From positions 1 to 64,000 of the forward strand of contig NZ_FQZE01000011.1 in assembly GCF_900141875.1 (NCBI RefSeq): 64,000 nucleotides of DNA, read 5' to 3'. Made by a program: the position numbers and the translations under genes. How positions within the stretch are numbered: position 1 is the stretch's first letter; every line of letters starts with the position of its first letter. Source of the stretch: Tangfeifania diversioriginum (lineage in GTDB: Bacteria; Bacteroidota; Bacteroidia; Bacteroidales; Prolixibacteraceae). Positions 54,363 to 62,706 of this stretch are shown here, piece by piece. The notes under the pieces were generated by a model, which searched no databases, was not told the DNA's origin, and saw only the letters and a list, made by a program, of their open reading frames with translations.

Positions 54363-55272
54363 CGGCGGAGGTTTAAAATACCTGGAACATAAAAATATTG
54401 ACTATAAAAAATGGGACAGGTGTGTTGAAAATGCAGCCAACTCCCGGATTTACGCCATGTCGTGGCACCTCGATCGCACGGCTGAAATCTGGGATGCTTT
54501 AATTCTGGGAGATTACGATGTGGTAATGCCACTTCCATACCGGAAAAAATGGGGTATAAAATACCTCTACCAACCGCTGTTCAGCCAGCAACTCGGTATT
54601 TTTCCCGATCCTCCTGAACTCCTCCTGAAACAGTTTTATTCAGCTTTATTTCAGCATTTTCGTTATGCCGATTCCCAAATAAACTCAAAGAATAATAAGG
54701 TAGCCGGACCAATCGCATTTTTTCCCCGCGACAATTATTTGCTCGACCTTTCAAAAAATTATACAGAAATTGCTTCCGGATTTTCGAAGAATACTTCCAG
54801 AAACATCAAAAAAGCCCGCAAAAATGCATTGTCGTATGTTGCCGGAATCCGAATTGAAGAGTACCTCGATTTTAAGCGAAATAACCTGCCTGCGAGGCTT
54901 TCGGACGATGCATTCAAAAAACTGAAAAGCATTTTTGCACTGGGCCGGTACAAAGGAATTGGCGAAATTTATGGAGTTTATACATCAGAAAATGAGTTGT
55001 GTGCGGCCGTGTATTTTTGCCGGTGGAAAGAGCGGGTCATTTATATGAATGCAGCAACCAGTTTGAAAGGGAAAGAGTTGGGCGGTATGTTTTTTCTGCT
55101 CGACCAGTTTATTCGTGAAAACGCCGACAGCAATTTCCTGCTCGATCTCGAAGGGTCCACCATTCCCGGAGTAGCCAGGTTTTATAAAGGTTTTGGAGCT
55201 ATACCGGAAACCTATCATCAACTTAAATTTAATCGGTTACCTTTGCCGTTTAAATGGATGAAACGGAAATAA
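54352..55272 (+). CDS. FemAB/GNAT-like acyl- or aminoacyl-transferase
   Basis: 306 residues. The conserved N-terminal KKWDRCVENAANSRIYAMSWHLDR, with blocks RIYAMSWHLD and DYDVVMPLPYRKKWG, and the C-terminal GNAT-like core (VYFCRWKERVIYMNAATSLKGKELGGMFFLLDQF, core blocks MNAATSLKG and GGMFFLLD), resemble FemAB-type transferases of surface-glycan clusters. It probably adds an acyl or amino-acid group to a glycan or lipid carrier sugar. It lies between two deacetylase-like genes and is coupled to the first by overlap. Confidence 0.72.
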   Translation: MSNNGGGLKYLEHKNIDYKKWDRCVENAANSRIYAMSWHLDRTAEIWDALILGDYDVVMPLPYRKKWGIKYLYQPLFSQQLGIFPDPPELLLKQFYSALFQHFRYADSQINSKNNKVAGPIAFFPRDNYLLDLSKNYTEIASGFSKNTSRNIKKARKNALSYVAGIRIEEYLDFKRNNLPARLSDDAFKKLKSIFALGRYKGIGEIYGVYTSENELCAAVYFCRWKERVIYMNAATSLKGKELGGMFFLLDQFIRENADSNFLLDLEGSTIPGVARFYKGFGAIPETYHQLKFNRLPLPFKWMKRK

Positions 55273-55273
55273 A

Positions 55274-56248
55274 ATGAACACGTTCGCACGTTCAGTCAGC
55301 AAACAAATTGGCCGGTTGGTGCCGGCAAAAACGCTTTTCAGACGAACAGCGCCGGTTTTTCTTCCTTTTTATCATGTGGTGAGCAACGACAAACTTCCAC
55401 ACATTTTGAATTATCCTTACCGGAATGTTGCCGATTTTGAAAAAGAGCTGGATTTTTTTTTGAAACATTTTGAACCGGTTTCGCTTGACGAATTGATTGA
55501 AAACAGCGAAAGTTCCTCAAAAATATTTCACCTTAGTTTTGATGACGGTTTGCGCGAATGTGCCGAAATTATTGCACCGGTTTTGCAGCAGAAAGGAATT
55601 TCGGCTACTTTTTTCATTAACCCCGGATTTGTTGGTAATAAACAGCTTTTCCACAAATACAAAGCCAGCCTGATTTTGAGTGAACTGCAAAAAAAGCCGA
55701 ACAAAGCAGCGGAAAAAATCCTTCAGGAAAATAAATTATCGGGCCGGAAAATATTGCAGGCGGAGTTTTCACAAATTGCTGTACTCGATCAGGCAGCAGA
55801 AAAAATAGGGATTGATTTTGAAAAATTCTTGCAGAATCAAGAACCCTATCTCACAGTTGAGCAAACCAAAAAGCTTGCAGAAAACGGTTTTTCAATTGGC
55901 GCGCATAGTTTCGATCATCCGGAGTTCTGGAAAATTTCTTCAGATGAGCAACTCGGACAAATCAGAAAAAGCATGGACTGGATTTCGGCAAACATTCCGC
56001 AAAAAATCAAAGCATTTGCTTTTCCGTTTACCGATTCCGGGGTTCCGGCACCGGTATTGAAAACCATTGAAAAAGAACAAATTTGCGACATCACTTTTGG
56101 AACGGCCGGAGTAAAATACGATGAATTCAAATTCCATTTTCAGCGCTACCCGATGGAGCAGCCCGGCAACTTTAAACTCAATTTAAAAGGAGAATTTATG
56201 TATTACGAATTGCGGAAATTGATTGGCAAGGACACTGTGAGGCACTAA
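55274..56248 (+). CDS. Polysaccharide deacetylase (NodB homology)
   Basis: 324 residues. The NodB metal site Asp-Asp is in FHLSFDDGLREC and the second motif His block is GAHSFDHPEFW. No clear signal peptide; the N-terminus is basic, possibly membrane-associated. The gene starts 1 bp after the FemAB-like stop. This is the second deacetylase-like gene in this run; the family removes N- or O-acetyl groups from polysaccharides. Confidence 0.85.
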   Translation: MNTFARSVSKQIGRLVPAKTLFRRTAPVFLPFYHVVSNDKLPHILNYPYRNVADFEKELDFFLKHFEPVSLDELIENSESSSKIFHLSFDDGLRECAEIIAPVLQQKGISATFFINPGFVGNKQLFHKYKASLILSELQKKPNKAAEKILQENKLSGRKILQAEFSQIAVLDQAAEKIGIDFEKFLQNQEPYLTVEQTKKLAENGFSIGAHSFDHPEFWKISSDEQLGQIRKSMDWISANIPQKIKAFAFPFTDSGVPAPVLKTIEKEQICDITFGTAGVKYDEFKFHFQRYPMEQPGNFKLNLKGEFMYYELRKLIGKDTVRH

Positions 56249-56254
56249 ATCCCG

Positions 56255-57151
56255 CTACTTTAACCAGTGCGACAGGTCTTTCTGAATCAGCTTTTCCAGC
56301 TTCAAAATATCATCCCTGAAAAATTCAATCAACTGTTTACGGGTTTCGGGCAGCATTTCTTCTTTTTCCATTTGCTTTTCGCCGGTCAATCTGTTTTTTA
56401 ATTTTTGTGCCAGTTTTTTCGGCATCAGCTTTTTCAGAAAAATCACAAATTTGCGCGAAGTTTCCAACTTGTAGAGTGCCTGATTTTTAGGCGTTCCCGA
56501 TACATTGTATTTGTAACTGGTATCGAAATCAAAACCGGGGTTTACTCCAATAAACGCACAAATTTCAGCCAGTACTTTTTGCGGCTGTTCCCTGAGATCA
56601 TCGAAAACAATTACTTTAACATTCGTGAAATTGTCGAGATACGCTTTCACCTGTTCGTAATACAAACCCGAATTTTTGTACTGCCAGGCCCAAATCCAGT
56701 TTTTCTGCTTCCGCTCCTCCTCTTTTTCAAGTGCTTGTTCAAATGAAAGTGTCTCTCGTTTGTCGCGTTTAAAATGCAAATAGCCCGAAAATGCCCTCTC
56801 AACCGGCGAGCGGAGAATGATAATAATTTTTGTGTCGGCGCCTAAAACCTTTTTAATTAAGGGAATCGCTTTCTCATGAAAATAAAGGTACTCGGGAGAA
56901 ATATCGCCAACAGCTTTTTCATTTTTACAATTCTGAAAAAGTGCTTTGTACTGTTCCGGATTGCGTGTAATTGTCGCATCCACTCTCGTGTCGCCCGGGC
57001 CACTGAAGTTTCCTTCCATCTGCGAAAAATACCTGCCCTCTTTCTGAACATCCGACAAAAATATTTCAGGATGTTGCCTCAAATAATGGTAAATGGAGGA
57101 AGTGCCGCTTTTTGAAGCGCCAACTAATAAGAAATCAGGCAGTACACTCAT
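56255..57151 (-). CDS. PAPS-dependent sulfotransferase
   Basis: About 298 residues. The 5'-phosphosulfate loop GASKSGTSS is at about 10-18 and the 3'-phosphate block IILRSPVERAFSGYLH (about 98-113) is clear; a conserved YKYNVSGTPKN is near the C-terminus. It transfers sulfate from PAPS to a sugar or lipid. The ATG at 57151 is chosen over a longer frame to 57208 because the protein begins at the family start. It is convergent with the deacetylase group, so co-function is likely but not proven. Confidence 0.88.
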   Translation of the reverse strand: MSVLPDFLLVGASKSGTSSIYHYLRQHPEIFLSDVQKEGRYFSQMEGNFSGPGDTRVDATITRNPEQYKALFQNCKNEKAVGDISPEYLYFHEKAIPLIKKVLGADTKIIIILRSPVERAFSGYLHFKRDKRETLSFEQALEKEEERKQKNWIWAWQYKNSGLYYEQVKAYLDNFTNVKVIVFDDLREQPQKVLAEICAFIGVNPGFDFDTSYKYNVSGTPKNQALYKLETSRKFVIFLKKLMPKKLAQKLKNRLTGEKQMEKEEMLPETRKQLIEFFRDDILKLEKLIQKDLSHWLK

Positions 57152-57247
57152 GGCAGATTGTTTAATATTTTTGATATTTTTGAACCCGAAAATTGTTGAA
57201 TTAAACAATTAATACAATCACTTCAAAGATAATTAAAGTAAAATCGC

Positions 57248-57910
57248 ATGGAAGTTAAGGTATTTGGAAATAGCCATACCATATTCGACCAGTATCTGGC
57301 GGAAATCAGAGATTGCAATATTCAGAAAGATCCGATGCGTTTTCGGGAAAACATGTACCGCATTGGCGAATTGTTTGCCTACGAAATCAGCAAGGAGCTG
57401 GAATATGAAACTTCAGATATTAAAACACCGCTGGGGATTGCAAAGGTGCCGGTGCTGAAACAGCAGCCGGTGCTGGCTACCATTTTACGTGCCGGTTTGG
57501 CAATGCACAACGGGTTGCTGAAAATTTTGGATCGCGCTGAGAACTGTTTTATTTCGGCCTACCGGAAATACACCGAAAACGGTGGTTTCGATATTGAATT
57601 TGAATACATGGCCTCGCCATCGCTCGACGGGAAAGTGGTTATACTATCCGACCCCATGCTGGCCTCGGGAAAATCGATGGAAATTGGCTACGAAGCGCTG
57701 TTCAGCAAAGGGACCCCGGCGCATGTGCATTTGGTGGCTATTATTGCCAGCCAGCAGGGGGTGGAATATATTCAAGAAACCATTAGAGCTGAAAATGTAA
57801 CGCTTTGGCTGGGAGCTGTGGATGAAAGCCTCACTGCCAAATCATATATTGCTCCGGGATTGGGCGATGCCGGCGATTTGGCTTACGGTGAAAAAGTGGA
57901 TTCAAAGTGA
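57248..57910 (+). CDS. upp: Uracil phosphoribosyltransferase
   Basis: 220 residues. The PRPP-binding block VVILSDPMLASGKSMEI (here VVILSDPMLASGKSME) and the C-terminal PGLGDAGDLAYG, which contacts uracil, are present. It converts uracil and PRPP to UMP (salvage). The TGA stop is the first three bases of an 18-bp perfect palindrome. Confidence 0.95.
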   Translation: MEVKVFGNSHTIFDQYLAEIRDCNIQKDPMRFRENMYRIGELFAYEISKELEYETSDIKTPLGIAKVPVLKQQPVLATILRAGLAMHNGLLKILDRAENCFISAYRKYTENGGFDIEFEYMASPSLDGKVVILSDPMLASGKSMEIGYEALFSKGTPAHVHLVAIIASQQGVEYIQETIRAENVTLWLGAVDESLTAKSYIAPGLGDAGDLAYGEKVDSK

Positions 57911-57925
57911 CGACTTAAGTCGTCA
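57908..57925. repeat. 18-bp perfect palindrome at the upp stop codon
   Basis: TGACGACTTAAGTCGTCA is its own reverse complement; its first TGA is the upp stop. It leads directly into the paired hairpins that follow. Confidence 0.9.
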
Positions 57926-57980
57926 TCCCCGCGAAAGCGGGGATCTGCTAAAGGTTATGAGATTCCCGCTTTCGCGGGAA
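57926..57980. repeat. REPIN-like pair of GC-rich hairpins
   Basis: Hairpin one is TCCCCGC-GAAA-GCGGGGA (57926-57943) and hairpin two is TTCCCGC-TTTC-GCGGGAA (57963-57980), separated by 19 bp. They are inverted copies of the same core, GTCATnCCCGCGAAAGCGGG, a motif widespread as mobile intergenic palindromes. It may also end transcription of upp and of the ferredoxin-reductase gene. Confidence 0.85.
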
Positions 57981-58012
57981 TGACAGTTCTTATTTACGGA
58001 CTTTTCTTCAGG

Positions 58013-58037
58013 CTTCCGTCTTCCGACTTCCGTCTTC
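58013..58037 (+). repeat. 7-bp tandem repeat
   Basis: Period-7 units CTTCCGT, CTTCCGA, CTTCCGT and a partial CTTC. This type of short repeat is common next to genes in this phylum. It lies just after the stop of the minus-strand reductase gene. Confidence 0.75.
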
Positions 58038-58039
58038 TT

Positions 58040-58720
58040 TCAAAAATACACTTCCACATTTACGTTATCGCGACTGAAACCTTTTCCTTTCAGGATTTCC
58101 ATGGCATCGAAAATCATGTCGCTGTTACCACAGAGGTAAAAGCTGGTGTTTTCATCAAATTGGTTTTGTTCCATGTAATCGGTAACACGCCCCTGGAAAT
58201 CACCTGAATCATCGCGCGAAGTGCACAAAACAAATTTATCGCTGTCGTAATGTCCTCTTTCGTAAGCTTCGGTGGCAAAACGCACCCCGTGTATCATCTG
58301 GTAGTTTAAACCGGGATTACTGAGAATCATGCTGTGAAAAGGGGCAATACCCGTTCCGCTGGCAATAAATACATGTTTGTGCGTGTCGCGTTTTGGGTTG
58401 TCGAGCCCAAATTTCCCAAACGGTCCGTGGATTTCAACCATATCACCTTTTTTCAGGTGTTTCAGTTTGGGCGAAAAATAACCACCCTCAACTTCTTTCA
58501 CTAAAATTTCGAGGTGTTCTCCTTCCTCAGCACTGTAAATGGAGTACTCACGACTTTGATAATCTCCCTTTATTGAAAGCGAAATGTGTTGGCCCGCTTC
58601 AAATTTGAACCTGCTTTTGGGAAGCTGCAACACAAATGTTGATTCTGTTAAATTGCGAATATCCAGGACTCTGTAGTAATTGGTGTCAATTTGTACTTCT
58701 GGTTTCATAGTAATTGTCAT
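58040..58720 (-). CDS. FAD/NAD(P)-binding oxidoreductase, ferredoxin-NADP reductase type
   Basis: About 226 residues. The FAD block is QSREYSIYSAEEG, the NAD(P) block FIASGTGIAPFHSMI and the C-terminal block FYLCGNSDMI. It passes electrons between NAD(P)H and a flavodoxin, ferredoxin or other partner. The ATG at 58720 is chosen because a longer TTG start at 58762 would overlap the -7 box. No iron-sulfur domain is fused. Partner unknown. Confidence 0.85.
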   Translation of the reverse strand: MTITMKPEVQIDTNYYRVLDIRNLTESTFVLQLPKSRFKFEAGQHISLSIKGDYQSREYSIYSAEEGEHLEILVKEVEGGYFSPKLKHLKKGDMVEIHGPFGKFGLDNPKRDTHKHVFIASGTGIAPFHSMILSNPGLNYQMIHGVRFATEAYERGHYDSDKFVLCTSRDDSGDFQGRVTDYMEQNQFDENTSFYLCGNSDMIFDAMEILKGKGFSRDNVNVEVYF

Positions 58721-58759
58721 GCCGTATTTCTCTGTTTTCTGTTTACGTTTTAAAATGTG

Positions 58760-58767
58760 CAAAATTA
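58760..58767 (-). promoter_or_regulatory. Putative -7 box for the ferredoxin-reductase-like gene
   Basis: The minus strand reads TAATTTTG, a TAnnTTTG match, 39 bp before the ATG at 58720. Confidence 0.45.
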
Positions 58768-58907
58768 ATAACTGCAGAAAATAAAATACCTTTTTGTCTT
58801 AAATATTGCCTGCAATTATAGAGAATTAACCCATTGGTAACACAATTGTTCGTGAAACATTTTTTAATTTTAGTTTAACCCTGAAAGCCAAAATTTTAAA
58901 CAGGCAT

Positions 58908-59624
58908 TTAAAATTTCAGGTAGAAGTTGTGCGTCAGCATTTTGTATTGGGGCGAAAAATCTTTGCCATCATCATTCCGAATACTCAAACTGGTTTTTTC
59001 AGGCGGTTGTGGTTTTTGTGTAAATTCCATGAGCCAGCGGTTTGCCGGTTTTTGTGGCGTGGGTTTCACTTCCGTTAAAAATGAAAGGAATAAATCGGAA
59101 CATTTTGCGGTCTCAATGAATTTTGGAGCATTATCTGCCGGTAAAATCAGCGCCAGTTTTCCATTGGTTGTTAAAAGCTTTTTGGCTGCTTTGGCCAAAT
59201 CGGAAAACGAAAGTAAATCGCTGTGCCTTGCAACTGCCAGATTTTTGTCAGCTGATTTAATGTTGTTGGCAAAATACGGCGGATTGGAAACAATGCAATC
59301 AAACTGATTTTGACTTGTGGCTGCAAATTCCTGAAAAGATGTGTGGAGAATTGAAATCCGGTTTGACCAGGGCGAGTTACGGGCATTTTCAGTAGCTTCT
59401 GCGGCTGCATTTTCCTCGATCTCGATTCCGGTAATTTTTGCTTGCGAGCGTTGTGCCAGCATTAAAGCAATTATTCCTGTTCCCGTTCCTACATCCAGAA
59501 TTGTCCTTGCCTCTGAAATATTCACCCAGGCACCGAGCAGAACCCCGTCAGTGCCCACTTTCATGGCTGCTTTTTCCTGAATAATTTTAAATTGCTTAAA
59601 CTGAAACCAGGTGTTATGTGCCAT
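58908..59624 (-). CDS. trmN6: tRNA1(Val) (adenine37-N6)-methyltransferase
   Basis: About 238 residues. SAM block ILDVGTGTGIIALMLAQRS and the catalytic NPPY in IVSNPPYFANNI, as in YfiC/TrmN6. The N-terminal MAHNTWFQFKQFKIIQEKAAMKVGTDGVLLGAW-type region (blocks FQFKQFKII and MKVGTDGVLLGAW) is the family hallmark. The ATG at 59624 is 1 bp after the TIGR02757 stop. A longer frame to 59663 overlaps that gene. It closes the lolD-TIGR02757-trmN6 run. Confidence 0.9.
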   Translation of the reverse strand: MAHNTWFQFKQFKIIQEKAAMKVGTDGVLLGAWVNISEARTILDVGTGTGIIALMLAQRSQAKITGIEIEENAAAEATENARNSPWSNRISILHTSFQEFAATSQNQFDCIVSNPPYFANNIKSADKNLAVARHSDLLSFSDLAKAAKKLLTTNGKLALILPADNAPKFIETAKCSDLFLSFLTEVKPTPQKPANRWLMEFTQKPQPPEKTSLSIRNDDGKDFSPQYKMLTHNFYLKF

Positions 59625-59625
59625 G

Positions 59626-60396
59626 TTAAAATTTTTCAAAAATGCCCAGTCCGAAAAGTGCAAAGTCGTACTTTACAGGATCTTCCGGGTCAAATTTACG
59701 AAGTGATTCTGTTACTTCTTCCACTGCTTTCCAGTCGTTTTGTTTTCGGCTTAAAAGGCCCAGTTTGCGGGCAACATTCCCGGTATGCACATCCAGCGGA
59801 AGCATCAGTGCAGAAGTTGGAATTCCTTGCCAAAGGCCAAAATCAACTCCTTTGTTATCGTTGCGGATCATCCAGCGCAGAAACATGTTCAGGCGTTTGG
59901 CCGAGGCACCTCGTTCCACATTGGCCACGTGCTTGCGAGTGCGTTCGCCGGGCAGTTCAAAAAACAGGTTGTGAAAATGTTGCAATGCCGCTTTTATGCT
60001 GTTCCCTTTTTTGAAACCATTTACAAAAACCGGTTGCAACCCGCCTTGCTTTTCATAAATATTTTTTAGCGATTGGGCGAAATAGATGCAATCGTCGCCA
60101 TTAAAAGTGCGGTGAACAAAAGGTTTTAGTATTTCAAAATCGGAAGGTGCTGCGTTCATGATAAATTCATACGGGCGGTTGTCCATGAGCGCCATCAGGC
60201 GGAGTGCATTTTTTATGATTGCCGGTCGGCTGCCCCACGAGATGGTAGCCGTTAAAAATGCAGCTATTTCAATGTTTTCTTTTTGAATGAACTGGCGCGG
60301 GACCTGAACAGGATCGGTTTCTGTGAATAGCGGGCGGTTGTATTTTTCAGCCTTTTCGTCGAGAAATTCTTTGAGAGCAAATGCCTCTTCAGTCAT
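59626..60396 (-). CDS. TIGR02757 (DUF2400) family protein
   Basis: About 256 residues. Blocks [44 protein letters not shown] and [16 protein letters not shown] are those of this bacterial family of unknown function. The last block resembles a helix-hairpin-helix of base-excision glycosylases, but no catalytic role is known to me. ATG at 60396 overlaps the lolD stop by 4 bp. Confidence 0.87.
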   Translation of the reverse strand: MTEEAFALKEFLDEKAEKYNRPLFTETDPVQVPRQFIQKENIEIAAFLTATISWGSRPAIIKNALRLMALMDNRPYEFIMNAAPSDFEILKPFVHRTFNGDDCIYFAQSLKNIYEKQGGLQPVFVNGFKKGNSIKAALQHFHNLFFELPGERTRKHVANVERGASAKRLNMFLRWMIRNDNKGVDFGLWQGIPTSALMLPLDVHTGNVARKLGLLSRKQNDWKAVEEVTESLRKFDPEDPVKYDFALFGLGIFEKF

Positions 60397-61067
60397 TCTG
60401 TGGTTCCGTTTTCCCATCCTTCAATCACTCCGTCTTTTAGGTGGATAATTTTGTCGGAACGTTCAGCAAACTGGTCATCGTGGGTAACAATTACAAAGGT
60501 TTGCCCAAAATCGTCGCGCAGGTTAAAAAGCAGGTCGTGCAATTCGTTTCGGTTGGCCGAATCGAGGTTGCCCGAGGGCTCGTCGGCCAAAACAACGGCG
60601 GGTTTGTTGATTAAGGCACGCGCCACTGCTACACGCTGTTTTTCACCACCCGACAATTCAGAAGGTTTATGGTGGATTCGGTCGTTTAATCCCAGGTAAT
60701 CAATCAGTTTCATCGCTTCCTTTTCGGCATCCCGTTTTGAAAGCCCGGCAATAAAAGCCGGGATACAAACATTTTCGAGGGCAGTAAACTCCGGCAACAG
60801 GTGGTGAAACTGAAATACAAAACCGATTTCCTTGTTCCGGAATTCAGCAAGCTTTTTTTCAGGAAGCGCAGATACATTCTTGTCATTATAAAAAATTTCG
60901 CCGCTGTCGGGTCTGCTCAGTGTGCCCAAAATTTGCAGCAAAGTGGTTTTGCCTGCTCCACTGGCCCCCACCACCGAATATATTTTTTCCCGCGGAATAT
61001 CCAGGTGGATATTCTTTAACACTTCGAGGTTCCCAAACGATTTTTTTATGTTTTTTGCTTTAATCAA
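60393..61067 (-). CDS. lolD: Lipoprotein-release ABC transporter ATPase LolD
   Basis: 224 residues. Walker [14 protein letters not shown], signature [15 protein letters not shown], Walker [13 protein letters not shown] and the [10 protein letters not shown] block seen in LolD-like ATPases. It powers removal of lipoproteins from the inner membrane for the Lol pathway, consistent with the many SPII lipoproteins in this window. The partner permease is not next to it. Confidence 0.9.
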   Translation of the reverse strand: MIKAKNIKKSFGNLEVLKNIHLDIPREKIYSVVGASGAGKTTLLQILGTLSRPDSGEIFYNDKNVSALPEKKLAEFRNKEIGFVFQFHHLLPEFTALENVCIPAFIAGLSKRDAEKEAMKLIDYLGLNDRIHHKPSELSGGEKQRVAVARALINKPAVVLADEPSGNLDSANRNELHDLLFNLRDDFGQTFVIVTHDDQFAERSDKIIHLKDGVIEGWENGTTE

Positions 61068-61098
61068 CGGCCAAATATTTTATTTAATAACTTCAAAT

Positions 61099-62124
61099 TT
61101 AAACAAATAGTATTTCCTGAATGATGTATAAAATATAAATCCCAATCAGAATACCTCCTGACAATTTTCCAAGTTTCCACTTGCTGAAAATCAGCAGCAG
61201 GAGTAGCAAAACAACTGAGCCAAACAGGATGACAGCCGAACGTGTAATGTCTCCGCCAGATTCTACTGTTCCGCCGTAAAGCAGGATAAAAATGCCCAGC
61301 GGTAAACCAAGTCCCACAAGTATATCAAAAATATTGGAACCAATGGCATTGCTTACGGCCATATCGCCGCGTCCCTGCCGCGCAACTATTAAAGAGGAAA
61401 ACAGGTCGGGAACAGAGGTGCCCACAGCAAGAACAGTAAGTGCGATAATCGATTCGGGAATATTCATTGCTGCTGACACAAAAACTGCCAGCTCAACCAG
61501 TGCCCAGCTCAATCCTGCAATTAAAAGAACTGAAAGCAGAAATACCTGGTAGTAATGTTTTTCATCGGGGAAAATACGTGAAATCAGCCGGTCGAAAACT
61601 CCGATAATTCCTTTTTTGTTGATTTTTGCTTCCGGCTCATCGTACTCGAGATCGTTATAGGGCAATACTTTTTTCCAGTAAATCACGGCCACTACATAAA
61701 CTACATAAACTCCCAGTAAGATGATGGCTTCATTCATGGTAAAACTTCCGTCCCAGATAAACAGAATCAACAATAGCACGGAAAGGGTGTAAAAAAAGAA
61801 ATCGCGGGCTGCGGGCTGCCAGGTTAATTTGGTTTTTCGCACCAGTGCTGCTGCCCCAACAATGGCAAGCAGGTTAAAAATGGCGCTGCCCACAATACTT
61901 CCAATGCCAATGGCCTGGTGTTCCCCGGGTTTTAAAACTGAAAAGAGGGCTACGAACAATTCCGGGGCGCTGGAGCCAACAGCCATAAGTGTTGCTCCTG
62001 CGGCATCGCTTGAAAGACGAAGATCGGTGGAAATTTTGTCCAGGGAGGCAATGAAAAATAAATCGACAATGCGGGCCAGTAATACAAAACAAACCAACAT
62101 TGCCAGGGCAGAAAGCAAAACCAT
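61099..62124 (-). CDS. Calcium/sodium antiporter (CaCA family)
   Basis: 341 residues with about ten helices. The two ion-binding alpha repeats are GSSAPELFVALF (about 50-61) and GTSVPDLFSSLIVARQG (about 240-256). It exchanges Ca2+ for Na+ (YrbG-like). A charged loop lies in the middle (about 160-185). Located 14 bp before the TatA-like stop on the minus strand. Confidence 0.92.
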   Translation of the reverse strand: MVLLSALAMLVCFVLLARIVDLFFIASLDKISTDLRLSSDAAGATLMAVGSSAPELFVALFSVLKPGEHQAIGIGSIVGSAIFNLLAIVGAAALVRKTKLTWQPAARDFFFYTLSVLLLILFIWDGSFTMNEAIILLGVYVVYVVAVIYWKKVLPYNDLEYDEPEAKINKKGIIGVFDRLISRIFPDEKHYYQVFLLSVLLIAGLSWALVELAVFVSAAMNIPESIIALTVLAVGTSVPDLFSSLIVARQGRGDMAVSNAIGSNIFDILVGLGLPLGIFILLYGGTVESGGDITRSAVILFGSVVLLLLLLIFSKWKLGKLSGGILIGIYILYIIQEILFV

Positions 62125-62138
62125 ATTCCCGGGTTTAA

Positions 62139-62582
62139 TTAATCCTCTGTATAATCTTTAATGCCTTTTTTGTCGTCATCTTTTTTGTCTTTGGCATTAT
62201 CATCAGCGGACTCTTCTATTTTCTTTCCTAATTTGGTGGTTTCTTTACCAACTTTTTCAGTAGCCTCGTTGGCTTTTTCTTTTACATCATCCGATATTTT
62301 CTGAATGTTTTTTTCCACGTCAGAAGTTTGCTCGTCAAATTCGTGCTTCACCTCATCGGTTTTCTTTTTTACGTTGTCTTTAATTTCGTTGAAATCCCTT
62401 TTGATATCAGAAGTGTTTTCGTTGATTTCGCGCTTTATTTCATTGGTTGCCTTTTTAAATTCGCGCATTCCTTTTCCCAGGGTTTTGGCAATATCCGGAA
62501 TTGCTTTTGCACCAAAAAAAAGCAATGCCAGCAGCATTACCAAAACAAGTTCCCCTCCGCTAATGAATAATATATGGTTCAT
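62139..62582 (-). CDS. Second TatA/E-like protein with long charged tail
   Basis: About 147 residues. The N-terminal helix and hinge are GGELVLVMLLALLFFGAKAIPDIAKTLGKGMREFKKATNE, recognised by FFGAKAIPDIAKTLGKGM. The rest is a long Asp/Glu/Lys coiled-coil-like repeat that is absent from the tatA at 20,514. It may be a Tat pore component with a special role or a regulator of Tat assembly. The ATG at 62582 is chosen over a longer frame because the N-terminus then matches TatA. The neighbour is a Ca2+/Na+ antiporter. Confidence 0.87.
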   Translation of the reverse strand: MNHILFISGGELVLVMLLALLFFGAKAIPDIAKTLGKGMREFKKATNEIKREINENTSDIKRDFNEIKDNVKKKTDEVKHEFDEQTSDVEKNIQKISDDVKEKANEATEKVGKETTKLGKKIEESADDNAKDKKDDDKKGIKDYTED

Positions 62583-62604
62583 TCTTCTTTTTTTATTTAG
62601 CTCA

Positions 62605-62612
62605 CAAATATA
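62605..62612 (-). promoter_or_regulatory. Putative -7 box for the TatA-like gene
   Basis: The minus strand reads TATATTTG, a TAnnTTTG match, 22 bp before the ATG at 62582. Confidence 0.5.
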
Positions 62613-62653
62613 CAAATTGGAACCATCAATTTTTAATGATGGCTTAAAAAAGT

Positions 62654-62680
62654 AATAGCCCTGCAAAATGCAAGGCTATT
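62654..62680 (-). terminator. Intrinsic terminator after secDF
   Basis: Stem aatagcc with ggctatt, inner TGCA/TGCA pairing, downstream of the secDF stop on the minus strand. Confidence 0.65.
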
Positions 62681-62706
62681 CACTTTATTTGTTATTCTTC
62701 AAAGCA

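Noticed and set aside
53037-57151. Complete capsule or O-antigen locus
   Set aside because: No glycosyltransferases, flippase, polymerase or export genes are in the window.
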